This document shows, piece after piece, positions 29,278-40,919 of a DNA stretch of 64,000 nucleotides. Source of the stretch: Sepiola atlantica (lineage: Eukaryota > Mollusca > Cephalopoda > Sepiida > Sepiolidae). The translations under genes and the position numbers were made by a program. The notes beneath the pieces were generated by a model. The model searched no databases. It was not told the DNA's origin and worked only from the letters and a program-made list of their open reading frames with translations. The DNA is taken from NCBI GenBank assembly GCA_963556195.1, contig OY744522.1:33807943-33871942 (forward strand), read 5' to 3'. Positions within the stretch are counted from its first letter, which is position 1. Each line of letters opens with the position of its first letter.

Positions 29278-30042
29278 AGGGGTAAGGGAAAGGTAAACTG
29301 TGATAATTTCAAAACTTTCAAATAACTTTTAATGAAGGACTATTCATTCTATTGCTTATACACTAAGGTACAAATGAAGGGTCATCTTATGCGTATACCA
29401 ACATTTTATGTGGGTCATCAAAGGTCAAAAGGTCAATTTCCTCAGTTTTTTATCGAATCGAGGTGCAAATCAGAAAGGCATCAGAGATGCCTTTCTAATT
29501 GTCACCTATCGGTATATGGAATCTAAAATGAGTTATTTGTTACCAGTTAATGCCCTTGAAGTAATATTAGTTATCATATTGACATTTCTGAGACCCAGTT
29601 TCAGGGAAGACTGATCTACTTCAGGCCATTTTTAAAAAGTCATTTTGGGAAGTACCGGTGTCCCACCTCTGTAGAAAAGTGTATGCAAAATCCAAGTAGC
29701 TAGAAACTAAGAAAGACTATTTATACAAATAACCTATGTGTGCCACTGGAAAGGCCCCCATCAGCAGACTTTCATATTTAATTAGATGATATCCCTATTA
29801 ATAAGTCATTATATAGGCCAAGAAAGATCAATAAGTCGCAACCTCTATTTACATTAATATTCTAGATGGCATTGCACCCACGTTCTCTATCATTTCTGGA
29901 TGTTACTTAATCCTGCATTCCAGTGCTTGAATGACACAAACTAAACTGGCGAATCGCTATAAACCAAATTAAAATTTAATTGTAATGTTTGTTGTTCTTC
30001 CACAGAAAATCATGCATAATTCAGATCATTCAAAACAGATCA

Positions 30043-32637
30043 TCACATATCCATGTCATCATCCTCATCTTCCTCCTGAGAACTATCACCACACAAATAA
30101 TTCTCATCTGTATCTTCACTTTGGTTGGTACAAGTTGTGAGTTTGCACATATAAGTACACTTTAGTCTGTTGCGCAAACAACTACATGTTTCCTCGACGC
30201 ACTTCCGCGAACATGTGCAAGAAAGAAGTTCCATCACCACTTCTGGTGCAGGCGATGCAGAACTCCAGTCAATGATAAGCTTACCATCTTCAAGACCCCA
30301 ACCATGCCCTATCGGATCAGGAACTTCCGGAGAAACCTCTAAGCTTCTCTTCCAAATGGCACACTGGTAATTCGCTCTTCGACAGTGATTGACAAGAGAT
30401 GATGAACATGGTGGTAATTGCCAAGATTCTGCTTCACCTTTTCGAGCACAAAATAAGTTGAATCTGAGATCATTTAAACTTGATATAGTTGTCTTTGAAT
30501 TGTAAATATTGCAGGTGAATGCCTCCAGTTTTTCCATAAGTTCATCCGATATACTCCAGTCAGATCCAAGCATTTTCAATGTCTGAACATGTGTCTTGTT
30601 TTTTGCCAAAAGTTTATAAGCAGCTATCTTCCCTTTACCAGCAAATGCAGAAACAGTGTCACAACCAGTGAATGCATGCAAACCTGGTAATGCTTGACAA
30701 ATGTCTTCTCCTAACATCTTAGATATTTTCTGTATATCAGTGAATTTGGTGCGTGTCTTAGTTCCACTTTTCAGATAGAGAGGGCAAGATAGCTTAGATG
30801 AAAAGGCAACACACAGAACGAACACATCTGTGTCCTCAGAGATTATGATGATTGAAGGAAATTTGGCTGCAGCGCAATGAGCTGCATGCAACAATAGTCG
30901 TGTATCAGCCTCCTCCTGATAAGACGCTAGACAACTGACACTTTCTACAGAGCCTTGTGACAGTTTTTTACAGAGTCTTCCTGTTGTAACAAACATACAT
31001 TTGTTATCCAGTCTTTCTATTCGTGATGGTTTGCTCCACTCATTCACTAGGAATTCAATTAGTTTATTTTTATTATCCGGTGCGCATAGAAATTTTCTCC
31101 ACTGTGTTATTTTATGTCCAGGTGACAGTGCCAATGTCACCATTGTGTTAGGGTAAATGTCATTGGGTAATGCAAATTCATTGTCAGTGTGGCTCTCCAG
31201 TTTTTTTAGAGCAAGAGCAGTATCAAATTCTTCCATCGTTGTGTATGAAATGCCATGTCCATAACGATTGAGAATTTGTATCAGTTCGGTGTTTCCAGTG
31301 AGGCTTTTCACAGCTTGGGGGAGAATATGTTTTGGTGGTTTCACTCTAGCACAGGTCACACCATACACAATATCTTGTCCAACAGACTGTATTAGTATTT
31401 GTGTTTTTCGAGGAATATCATCAGATACAGGTGAACCAACAAAAAGAATTCTCAAAAAGTTATTTAATGCATCTGGAATGAAAATACATGGGTCACTCAT
31501 CTCTGCAGCTGCGACAGGCCATGGTGTGCTGATATCTATCTTTCTAACATCATTTCTAATGAAACGAGATGCTTTGCTAATGATTCCATCTTTGTCCACA
31601 GAGTCATTTGTTAAGATATCTAACTCTTCTCTCAATCTCATGTTCTCTTTCACTAGATCACCTCTTAACAGATTGTCTGGGTACACTAAAATTTTACCAC
31701 TGTCATTAGGTATCATGTGAATGTTCTGACCAAATTCCTTCTGGAGCTTCCTTTGAATGTGCTTCTTTGTTGAAGATTTAATTTCAGTGATTCCCATCTC
31801 ACGCAGAAAACTTGTAAGGTCCTCCGTTAATTCTGTTAACTTGATAACCCTCGGTTTTTTAAATAGTACATCTCTAATGTTATCAAAAAGTTTGTCATAA
31901 CATAGTTTTTCAGCTCTAGCATATAGAAGTTCAGAATCAATGTTCTCTGGTGTGGTAAAAATACTTAAGGAAGTTCTGGTATTGTTACGATCACCAGATT
32001 TAGGAGGTCTGGTGTAATCACGGTAACACTGACGGTGATAGTGACCCTCGGCAGCTACAAAATCACGTGAGAGAAGAGCGATAACTCGGGTGTCATTTTT
32101 ATGTGTAGCAGCATCTCTGATTGTCTTATCTGCTTGGAGGTTAACACATTTAATCAGTGGATCTCTTTTGTTTGTACTTTTCATATATTTACTAGTCTTC
32201 AAACAGAAGATACAAACAGCCTCGTACACCCTTGATATTGAAGATGTGACTGCGGTTTGACGTCTGTAGAATACTTTTGAACTACCTGCCTGTGACTGTT
32301 CAGGTTCTCGTGGATCCTCACTTATTATAATAGAATCTAGATCCCGCTTCTTGGTGAAACGATTCCTGCACTGTCGGTGATAAAAGATTTCTGGCACACA
32401 TCCATCACCTGCTGCTATAGCTATATCAAGAATTGCATCAAAACATCTCATTTCTGCAGCGCGAACAAGTTGTGTCCATGAGTTCAAATCCTTTGGTGAA
32501 TTCAAATCGGAGTCTCTTTCAGAGCAATTGAAAATACAAGAATGTCGACGACGTTTTTGTAAAGCTTCACAGGTTCCTTGGTTGCCCTCAGCCTCTTCTA
32601 CCTCACCTTCTTCCATGCTTACATCAGTGCGTTCCAT
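30043..32637 (-). CDS. Transposon-encoded protein with PIN/FEN-like nuclease core
   Basis: 864 aa, ATG at 32637, single uninterrupted frame. The N-terminal half has two related Cys/His modules: CX3C (34, 38) with YHRQC (86-90), and CX2C (142, 145) with YHRQC (200-204). Both look like zinc-binding units. Residues about 570-675 carry, in order, EEADTR (575-580), SEDTDVF (600-606) and TGCDTVSAF-GKGK (657-670). The order and spacing of acidic motifs (E-x-D ... D-x-D ... G-C-D with a following GxGK) parallel the FEN/XPG/PIN-like nuclease fold. This is my reading, not a search result. The C-terminus (about 800-835) is a Cys-rich CXC-type cluster, followed by an acidic tail. The gene sits between 560-bp TIRs and is likely the element's own recombinase or an accessory nuclease. 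Related uncharacterised proteins are common in invertebrate genomes. Confidence 0.8.
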   Translation of the reverse strand: MERTDVSMEEGEVEEAEGNQGTCEALQKRRRHSCIFNCSERDSDLNSPKDLNSWTQLVRAAEMRCFDAILDIAIAAGDGCVPEIFYHRQCRNRFTKKRDLDSIIISEDPREPEQSQAGSSKVFYRRQTAVTSSISRVYEAVCIFCLKTSKYMKSTNKRDPLIKCVNLQADKTIRDAATHKNDTRVIALLSRDFVAAEGHYHRQCYRDYTRPPKSGDRNNTRTSLSIFTTPENIDSELLYARAEKLCYDKLFDNIRDVLFKKPRVIKLTELTEDLTSFLREMGITEIKSSTKKHIQRKLQKEFGQNIHMIPNDSGKILVYPDNLLRGDLVKENMRLREELDILTNDSVDKDGIISKASRFIRNDVRKIDISTPWPVAAAEMSDPCIFIPDALNNFLRILFVGSPVSDDIPRKTQILIQSVGQDIVYGVTCARVKPPKHILPQAVKSLTGNTELIQILNRYGHGISYTTMEEFDTALALKKLESHTDNEFALPNDIYPNTMVTLALSPGHKITQWRKFLCAPDNKNKLIEFLVNEWSKPSRIERLDNKCMFVTTGRLCKKLSQGSVESVSCLASYQEEADTRLLLHAAHCAAAKFPSIIIISEDTDVFVLCVAFSSKLSCPLYLKSGTKTRTKFTDIQKISKMLGEDICQALPGLHAFTGCDTVSAFAGKGKIAAYKLLAKNKTHVQTLKMLGSDWSISDELMEKLEAFTCNIYNSKTTISSLNDLRFNLFCARKGEAESWQLPPCSSSLVNHCRRANYQCAIWKRSLEVSPEVPDPIGHGWGLEDGKLIIDWSSASPAPEVVMELLSCTCSRKCVEETCSCLRNRLKCTYMCKLTTCTNQSEDTDENYLCGDSSQEEDEDDDMDM

Positions 32638-32704
32638 ACTTTACCTGAAACAAAGCAAATTTCATAAGAATGTTGTGGACTCGCCAAAAAGATATAATTT
32701 CTGT

Positions 32705-33268
32705 AGCAACATATAAAAAAAGATTATACTCAAAATACATTTTTCGGTTTTTTTTCAGGACATCAAACCACCATAACATTTATTATTTTGTACTTTTTAT
32801 CAATGGACTAGATTGTTTTCTTCAAGAAAAGACTACCTTTGTCAGAGAAATGCTCATTTTGTTATCACATTTTCGTCTAATAATACTTACACCTTAATTT
32901 TTTTTTTAATTCATTTTTTTGACATTTGACCTTTGACCTCCAATGACCTATGTCAGGGCTACAACACATCTAATGTTATTTCATAGGCTTTTTTGTAAGG
33001 GACAAAATGAGTAGTCACATGTCAATATATCCCCTCTAGTTACTGAGTTATAGGCGTTTTAATTTGCCCCACCCCATTCTTTTATGGCACAATTCTTGAC
33101 AAGGGTACCCATAATCGATAGTGATTTTTTGCACTTTAGCTGTGGATCCCAGCCTGGCTTCAAAGTTTTTCTGTAACTACAAACATAGGTATTTCAGAAA
33201 AACGTAGTGTCCCTTTGTCCCCCCAGGTGGTACCAATCGATGAAATTTATGGGTTTGGCTCATGGACT
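32705..33268. repeat. Right terminal inverted repeat of the nuclease transposon
   Basis: About 564 bp, the mirror of 28717-29277. The conserved TGACCT half-sites (32927, 32934, 32944) match the AGGTCA series of the left arm. The inner end lies about 70 bp upstream of the ORF start, so the right TIR should hold the promoter. Confidence 0.85.
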
Positions 33269-33729
33269 AATAATGGTTCCTCGTAGGTTCCTTCAACCGT
33301 CAACTTCTGTGTTTAGTGTAAACCCACGATTTACATTATTTTTCTTACATTCGTCTTTCTGATAATAGTAGCCTTGCAAGTCGATGGCTTCCTACCAATC
33401 TGTGACTATGATGAACATTTGTTATGATCTACGTCGATCAGACACTGGCTGGCGATGAGAAATCGATTTAAATTTTCAGATTTCAGTTTTCCCTTTATCC
33501 AAACAAGAAGTAAGTTTACAATAAAAACGTAATTGAATCCCATCGCTTTTCTTGGGTTTTTTAACAGAGTTTAAATAAACATTAATTTTGTAAATATTAT
33601 TTCATTTTGGTCAATAATTAAAACTAATTAAAACTAAATAAAACTAAATATACCCAACATCACCTACCCTTACAACTAGCAGCTATATTCCAAAATTTAT
33701 AATGATAGGTTTATTAGTTTAGGAGTGAA

Positions 33730-33792
<63 letters not shown>

Positions 33793-33979
33793 ATATCAAT
33801 AGAAATGAAATACTATGCACGTTTTATAGGTACTATTATTTTTTAACGGTTTTGAACTAAGTTCCAGTGTCATAAAATTGTATGTTCTCATAAAATTAGA
33901 AAAGGTTTTTCATTAAAAGACCTGCCTCTCTTCGATTACCAAAACGCAGAGTTTATATTCAGAACACTCTTCCCTTGAC
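33269..33979. other. AT-rich spacer with (TA)n
   Basis: No gene seen. A (TA)n microsatellite lies at 33732-33789. Confidence 0.5.
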
Positions 33980-35900
33980 TAGAGAACATAGGTTAGAATC
34001 AGATAATCAACCCTACATGTGCGTTAGTTACTTATATTTCTTATACCGTTCTCCTTCGACCCAGGACTGTACCCTGTTTAACTCTGTCTCTGAAATCATA
34101 GATATAGTACTCTCACTTGACTCGACTGTCCAAATACATGTATTTGGGGACTTCAATGCATATCACCGTGACTGACTTGGATTCTCCAGCTATACAGATG
34201 CAGCTGGTAATTCCACGCATAGTTGTTCCATAGCACACTCCCTCTCATAGACTGTCACTTTTCTGACCCGCCTCCCTTGTCGTGTGGACCAGCAAGCCTC
34301 ACTTCTCGACTTGTTATTGACATCACTGCCTGAGGCTTGTGCGACGAATACCCATAGCCCTCTCAGGAACGCTGATCACCTTGTGGTAATGATTAATATC
34401 ATCCTAAAACCTCGTCTCAAAGCTGATGAGCCGTTGCTCAAAACGACCACATACTACAAGCGAGCTGATTGTGAATCGATTAGAGATCACATCAAAGACG
34501 CCCCATTGAGTGAAACTTTTTCTCTCCCTGCTGATTAGTGTGCAAATGAGTTCACCGAATTGGTCAAAGCAGGCATTGAAGCACATGTCCCCATGCGAAA
34601 ATTTTACAGCAAGTCCCACTCTCCACAATGGTTCACCTCGAACTGTGCAGCTGCTATTGCTCAGAAGCAGCAAGCATTCCGACAATTCAACCGCCATTAG
34701 TCAACTACAAATAGACAGAAACTTATAGCGCCAACAAATCATTGTAAGACTGTAATAGATGAAGCAAAGAGAAGGTATAAAGAGATGACCAGAAAACGCA
34801 TTCAGTCACAGAAACTAAGTACTCGTGATTTCTGGAAAATCTTCAATAGCGTGCTGAACAATGGGCAATCAACAATTCTGGCTTCCTATCCAATAGAAAG
34901 ATCCAGGTTATCTTTGATGGCCGTTCATCCAAATAACATGACATAAATACAGGTGTACCCCAGGGATCTATTCTTGGACCTTTATTATTCCTGATCTTCA
35001 TAAACGACTTACCTTATGACATTGTGTCTGAGATGGGTATATTGGCTGACGATACCACACTCTACTCATGTCATGTGGGTAAAACGGACGCGCCCAATGG
35101 CTGAATCCTTAGAAAGTTACCTCCAGTCTATAGTGGACTGGGTCATAAATGGATCGTAACATTTAATGTTGCTAAGACAGAGCTCCTTTCCTTAACCAAC
35201 TACAAGAAACCTCTTCAACCACAGATTAAATTAACACACTACCTGAGAGTCCAACGTCTAAACTCCTTGGTCTAACATTCACAAGTAACATGAATTGGAA
35301 CAAATACATAGAAGACATTGCCAATGCTGCTGCAAAAAAGTGGGCTCCCTCTACCCTGCTAGAAAACTCCTCACACCTAACAGTATCCTATATCTCTATA
35401 AAGTCACCACCCGATCATGCATGTGTATTGCACCATTCACCAGTCTTAGACATGGTCAAAAACAGAGTCGCCAATCTAATAGGTCCCTAACTATCTACCA
35501 AGCTCCAGCCCCTGTCCCATTGCCGCAATGTTGCATCCTTGTGCTTATTTTACAAGTACTTCAATGGAATGTGCTCCGATGAACTTGCTGCTCTGGTGCC
35601 TCTTGATGTAAATACACTCGACCAACCCGACAATCAGCCCAATTCCATCCATTTACTGTGGAGGTTCCCAGATGCCGGAAAGCCTTCTATTCCAATAGCT
35701 TCTTTCCTCAAGCTGCCGGCCTTTGGAACTCCCTTCCTGCTCCCTGTTTCCCCGACTGAACTGACATGCAGAAATTTAAAACTAATGTGAACAAGCATCT
35801 CACTGCACAGCTCCCAATTTAGATAATCCCCAAAACTTTCACCCTAATAATCAGTAGCCTATTACGTCTACAGTGGCAACTTGCCTGGTTTGAGGTGAAC
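33980..35900 (+). pseudogene. Decayed Jockey/CR1-like LINE ORF2
   Basis: Stop codons and frameshifts break up a non-LTR ORF. Recognisable parts are an endonuclease piece with VFGDFNAYHRD (about 34138-34170), the FWKIFNSV-NNGQST segment (about 34830-34875), reverse transcriptase GVPQGSILGPLLFLIFINDL (about 34953-35012) with ADDTTLYS, the MNWNKYIEDIA module (35290) and the C-terminal SFFPQAAGLWNSLP (about 35700-35740). The N-terminal reverse transcriptase block is missing between about 34880 and 34950, so the copy has an internal deletion. No longer functional. Confidence 0.8.
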
Positions 35901-37324
35901 TAAGTTAAAAAAAATATATATATATTTGGATTCATACAACAAAGATCTGGATATGGGAATGAGGCTGGTAGATCAAAGATAAATAAAACATTTGATACAA
36001 TTACTGGAACAAATTTAATTAAATTCAAATATCAATTTTTATTAGCATTATCGTAGACGACATTTTTATTTTTTTTAGCTATTTTCAAACGATCGTCATC
36101 CAGCATGACATTGGGTCTCAAACTTAATAAACCTTCATGAAAGAGTACGATCGATTCTCTGTTTTATTTGTTATTGAACAGTGTATCTGTCATAATGGGG
36201 TATAACAGTAACAACATGGCTGTTTGATTCTGTTTCTTTTGACACACTACGAATACTACTAAGATTAATTAAACAAAAATGGATTTACATTTAAACTCTT
36301 AAAACCCGTAAGATATGGACACTTAATTACATCTCTATTTTTAAAGAGAACCAGTTATGTTATGTTATGTTATGTTATGTTATACGATATATTTAAGCCT
36401 ACAGTGAACACCTTTCTGTCGAGTAATGACATTGAATGTATTACTGTACTGGTTAAAAGGCTCCATGACTACATCTAAGGCAAATTATGAATATAGTTAG
36501 CAGGACAATGACTACAAGTATGAAATACTGGAATATACAGCCCTCTTATCTATGACGGATCTATTATTGAATATGATCTTAGATGTGTAGAATACCTGGA
36601 AAGAATGGAACCAGAACGAAGGAAGAATCAAAGAAGGCTTAGACTAACATTTAAAGATACAATTATAAGAAACTTGAAATAAAGTAAAAATCAGTACCAG
36701 CAATTGGCAAAATCAAGTGTATTATAAACATGATCATGACCTGGTGACTTTCATAACACAGTCATTGTAATTTCGACGGACTATATATGATAATGATTAC
36801 ACAAATATATACTCTTGTATTCGTTTTTTTCCTTAATATAAATAATAACTCAAAGAAAATAATCAATTAAATATACCGTTTATTAACACCTAAAGCGTTT
36901 GTAGAGGCATAGTACCTTTCCGAAAAGGCCTATTTGTGGCATACTCGAATTGTCTCGAATGTCTCTTAGTACTATCCCTTTATTCTTTACGAGTCATTTA
37001 AATTTCTATGACGAACATCGACAAATGGATTCGTCTTCAGATACAACACTGCAGTATTGCAGAAAACCATTTCTGACAACGGGAAGGTGCTCTTCTCCAG
37101 TAAGGGGAGAACCGTAAAAGATGTTTTTTTTTTAATTTCATTTTAGTTCAGTCGAAGTTCTCATAAATCAAGGAGGCTCTTCCTGAGGCTAACACTTGAT
37201 CTCTATATAAGATACATAGATATTCGAATATTCTATTAAAGTTCTCATTTACTTGTCAAACGTTGAGTTTGTAAAGAAGTTAAGAAAATTAATTTTCCTC
37301 TCCCCAATTGACAAGTTGAATATA
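35901..37324. other. Intergenic, nothing recognised except a pentamer repeat
   Basis: AT-rich. An ATGTT microsatellite lies at 36357-36383. CTAACACTTGATCTC near 37188 recurs at about 43141, part of a dispersed repeat. Confidence 0.45.
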
Positions 37325-37753
37325 TCTTTTTTGTTGTCTCTTTGTCTTACCTATTCCAGGACAAGAATTTATCTAGTCTGGTGGAGTATCCAGCTAAGTG
37401 TTGTTACTTGAGGTAACATCACTTAGAGAATGGTGCACCATTCCTCGTATAAGCCAGTGTGAGTGAGCCATACCGAGGGAATCTTATTTGGGCTTAGAAC
37501 ACTGTTATTTTTAATATTTAGTCAGGGTTTACTTGTAGGAGGAAGTATCCGCATGTCAGGTTGTCCTGACAAACCCCTGTACAGAGAGACCTTAGACACT
37601 CGAGGTAAGTGTGTAGTAGGCATTCAAGATCTCTCCAGTAAGCATTCAAGTTCTCTCCTTTTAACAGATATGTCACAGTTCATGAATTTTCAAATGAAAT
37701 CAAAATAGAACAAATAGTGTAGTTGTGACCCAACGGGTCACTGGTACGTCTAG
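37325..37753 (+). mobile_element. Non-autonomous Helitron-like element (3' end)
   Basis: The right end has the Helitron 3' signature: a perfect 7-bp stem GTGACCC-AAC-GGGTCAC (37725-37741), 8 nt, then CTAG (37750-37753) followed by T. The left boundary is only inferred. 37325-37530 is repeated at 38313-38525 without the hairpin. 37540-37660 (CTGTACAGAGAGACC and neighbours) has a diverged relative at 43000-43125. No Rep/helicase coding. Confidence 0.45.
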
Positions 37754-38291
37754 TACAAATATAAGTTAACAAAATAAAGGTTAATAACATTTCTTTCATC
37801 ACGGAAGAATATATCCAATAATTAAAATAATACTAGGCAAAAATTGCACCAAATTTTGCATGACTAACCCTTGAGATGTCGCGTCTGTTAGAAAGGGATG
37901 GGTGGAAGTACAAATGTTGATATTTTTACTACTAATAATTAAAACACTAATAAGCTCCAAAACAATTTGAATGAATTGCACTAAATTTGATATGAAGCAC
38001 CCATGGAATGACGGTTGCATTATAGGGTGAATCAGACTAATGTTTTGCTTCTTTTTTCCAATATTTGTATTAAAATAAATCCTGTCTAAATTTTGTCTAG
38101 GAAGATGAGAAAATTCATATGAATATAATGATTTTGATAATCTCTTTTACAAGGAGGAGTCATTAAGTTTGTAGTTTGACACTGTTGTTAAATGGATTTT
38201 GATTACAAATTTTACATGTAAAATGTTCAGTTTCCATGATCTTTGAAGAAACAATAGTAAATGAGATTATGTTGAAATAGTACAAATACAA
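37754..38291. other. AT-rich spacer
   Basis: No gene or named repeat beyond the match at 37763 to 38290. Confidence 0.4.
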
Positions 38292-38525
38292 GTTAACAAA
38301 ATAAAGGTTAATAATATTTCTTGATGTCTCTTGGTCTTACTGGATTCCAGAACAAGAGTTTATCTTGTCTGGTGGAGTATCCAGCTAAGTACTGTTACTT
38401 GAGGAAACATTACTTGGAGAAGGTGCACCATTCCTCATATGCGCCAGTGTATAGCTGTGTTGAGGGGATTTTATTTGGGCTTAGAATACTATGTTATTTT
38501 GAATATTTGATCAGGGTTTACTTTA
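38292..38525 (+). repeat. Direct-repeat partner of 37325-37530
   Basis: Shares TGGTGGAGTATCCAGCTAAG, GGTGCACCATTCCTC and TTATTTGGGCTTAGAA with the region at 37380-37500. The preceding ACAAGTTAACAAAATAAAGG also matches the sequence just right of the Helitron-like end (37763). Confidence 0.7.
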
Positions 38526-38878
38526 GTGTGATCTGCTAAATAACATATATGATGACATAACAAAACGATCGACCCCTAGGCTGAATTTTGTTCTCAAGCA
38601 TATAACGAAGCTTTCTAGGGTGCACACATGGTTGCTGTGCTTATTAACAACTAACAGAAATCCCAAAACATTATGCTACGCAGATGAGGATTCGATGTTT
38701 ATCATCATCAAACTAAAACAACGACAGAATAAATGAAATTATTTTTGAATTATTTTTAATTATCGTTTTTTTGTTCTTAGAATATTTTATCTTTAAAAAT
38801 GTTTGAAAGCGGTGAATGTTATTCAATTTACTTATTCGCTTACAACATATGCTTGCACATTTTAACACATTTTATGTA

Positions 38879-39600
38879 TTACTAGGGTACACCTTCCATA
38901 AAAAATGATTACTAGGGTACACCTTCCGTAAAAAATGATTACTAGGGTACACCTTCCGTAAAAAATGATTACTAGTGTACACCTTCCGTAAAAAATGATT
39001 ACTAGGGTACACCTTCCGTAAAAAATGATTACTAGGGTACACCTTCCGTAAAAAATGATTACTAGGGTACACCTTCCGTAAAAAATGATTACTAGTGTAC
39101 ACCTTCCGTAAAAAATGATTACTAGGGTACACCTTCCGTAAAAAATGATTACTAGGGTACACCTTCCGTAAAAAATGATTACTAGGGTACACCTTCCGTA
39201 AAAAATGATTACTAGTGTACACCTTCCGTAAAAAATGATTACTAGGGTACACCTTCCGTAAAAAATGATTACTAGGGTACACCTTCCGTAAAAAATGATT
39301 ACTAGGGTACACCTTCCGTAAAAAATGATTACTAGGGTACACCTTCCGTAAAAAATGATTACTAGGGTACACCTTCTGTAAAAAATGATTACTAGGGTAC
39401 ACCTTCCGTAAAAAATGATTGCTAGGGTACACCTTCCGTAAAAAATGATTACTAGGGTACACCTTCCGTAAAAAATGATTACTAGGGTACACCTTCCGTT
39501 AAAAATGATTACTAGTGTACACCTTCCGTAAAAAATGATTACTAGTGTACACCTTCCGTAAAAAATGATTACTAGTGTACACCTTCCGTAAAAAATGATG
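38879..39600. repeat. 30-bp minisatellite, 24 copies
   Basis: The unit ACTAGGGTACACCTTCCGTA plus AAAAATGATT repeats about 24 times. A G-to-T variant (ACTAGTGTAC) occurs in units 4, 8 and 12 and in the last three or four units. The first three occurrences define a 120-bp higher-order period. The unit length is a multiple of three, so one minus-strand frame is open as a decapeptide repeat (KVYPSNHFLR). This is not treated as a gene. Confidence 0.95.
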
Positions 39601-39630
39601 GAAAAAATGGTTCGCCAGTGTTAACCCCTG

Positions 39631-39760
39631 CTAGATATATTACTAAAAAATTATGCTTTGCCAGTGTTTGCACTCACTACTTATCTAGATATATTACTAA
39701 AAAATTATGCTTTGCCAGTGTTTGCACTCACTACTTATCTAGATATATTACTAAAAAATT
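39631..39760. repeat. 54-bp tandem repeat, about 2.4 copies
   Basis: TTATGCTTTGCCAGTGTTTG at 39651 recurs at 39705, with the TCTAGATATATTACTAAAAA segment present three times. Confidence 0.85.
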
Positions 39761-39916
39761 CATATAAAATCATAGAATTTCGCCAGTCATTTAATTTTTC
39801 ATATATAAATTATGATTATCATTTCGGATGAACAAAAGCAAAAAAAAAAAGAAGATATCCATCGTTTACTTTTTATAATAGAGTAGAGGACTACTTTCTG
39901 AATTCATTTCAGGCTA

Positions 39917-40354
39917 CGGGGTAAGGGTAAGAGTAAGAGTTAGGGTTAGCGTAAGGGTTATGGTCAGAGTATGGGTTAGGGTTAGGATTAGAGTAAGGGT
40001 AAGGGTTAGAGTAAGAGTTAGGGTTATGGTCAGAGTAAGGGTAAGGGTTAGGATTAGGATTAGGGTAAGGGTTAGGGTAAGAGTTAGGGTTAGGGTTAGG
40101 GTTATGGTCAGAGTAAGGGTCAGGGTAAGGGTTAGGGTTAGGATTAGGGTAAGAGTAAGAGTTAGGGTAAGGGTAAGGGTTAGAGTAAGGGTTAGGGTTA
40201 GGGTCAGAGTAAGGGTCAGGGTAAGGGTTAGGATTAGGGTAAGGGTTAGGGTAAGAGTTAGGGTTAGGGTAAGGGTAAGGGTAAGTGTTAGGGTTAGAGT
40301 AAGGGTTAGGTTTAGGATAAGGGTAAGAGTTAGGGTTACGGTTAGGGTAAGTCT
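39917..40354. repeat. Degenerate interstitial telomeric array (TTAGGG/GTAAGGG)
   Basis: About 438 bp of hexamers, a mixture of TTAGGG, GTAAGGG, GAGTAA and GGTCAG variants. The purely hexameric structure opens frames of alternating Thr-Leu and Arg-Val, which are not genes. Confidence 0.92.
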
Positions 40355-40919
40355 AACGGGATTGTTTGACTTTCTGTTTGCTTTTCTTCTTGTTTCCTCC
40401 AGGGGAGGGTGTGCTAGAAAAAAGGGCACGCGTTTTACTCGATAATTTTCTCGTAACGGGATGTAATTACAAATATTTGTTTATTTACAAATAAATACAT
40501 ATTGATATTTATTATAGAGTGAAGGATTAACTTTAGATAAGTTTTGCCTCCCACCCAACAAAAATTCTCTCGGTAAGAAAACATTCCGTTAATAAAAACC
40601 TTGTCTATTGTTACTTTAGATTTTCTTCACAAACAAATATTCTATTTTATATTTGCTTCTGTTAAGATGAACATAATATTTGATGAATTATGAAATTATC
40701 GATAGTAAATGGAAGATTCTTTTAATTCCTTAAACTCAACTTTTTTTTTACTGATTGACCACTGCTTATCAAGGCCCGGTGGACACTCAAGGATAAGGGT
40801 TAAATTGATTGTCAGTTTGACGATTGTCGCCGGTACGAGAGGATTGGAAACAGTGAGTGGAATGGGTAGAAGATTAGTTAAGAAGATTTGGTTTTCCAAG
40901 AGGATGACTTAACAAGTAT
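40355..40919. other. Spacer, nothing recognised
   Basis: AT-rich, no convincing ORF. Confidence 0.4.

Larger units (their letters stand above)
28717..33268 (-). mobile_element. DNA transposon with 560-bp TIRs and one intact ORF
   Basis: Terminal inverted repeats run from TAGTCCATGAGCC at 28717 to about 29277 and from about 32705 to 33268, with high but imperfect identity and an 11-nt length difference near the tip. Flanks fit a 3-bp ATA duplication (or a TA duplication if the element begins at GTCC). The single ORF (30043-32637, minus) lies between the arms. The long TIRs, intact ORF and clean ends show a complete and fairly young element. The superfamily is not assigned. A short target site plus a nuclease-like protein recalls Academ elements, but I could not confirm any DDE domain. 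Confidence 0.8.

Noticed and set aside
28717..33268. Host gene captured between two unrelated inverted repeats
   Set aside because: The ORF start lies just inside the inner end of the right TIR, and the TIR tips are clean with matching flank bases. A transposon is the simpler reading.
38872..39492. 206-codon decapeptide repeat frame
   Set aside because: The 30-bp unit length is a multiple of three, which keeps the frame open by chance. It has no start context or conserved neighbour.
38879..39600. CRISPR-like array
   Set aside because: The repeats are directly adjacent without unique spacers and the DNA is eukaryotic. It is a minisatellite.
39914..40445. Thr-Leu and Arg-Val repeat frames on both strands
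   Set aside because: Translation of a hexameric telomere-like array.
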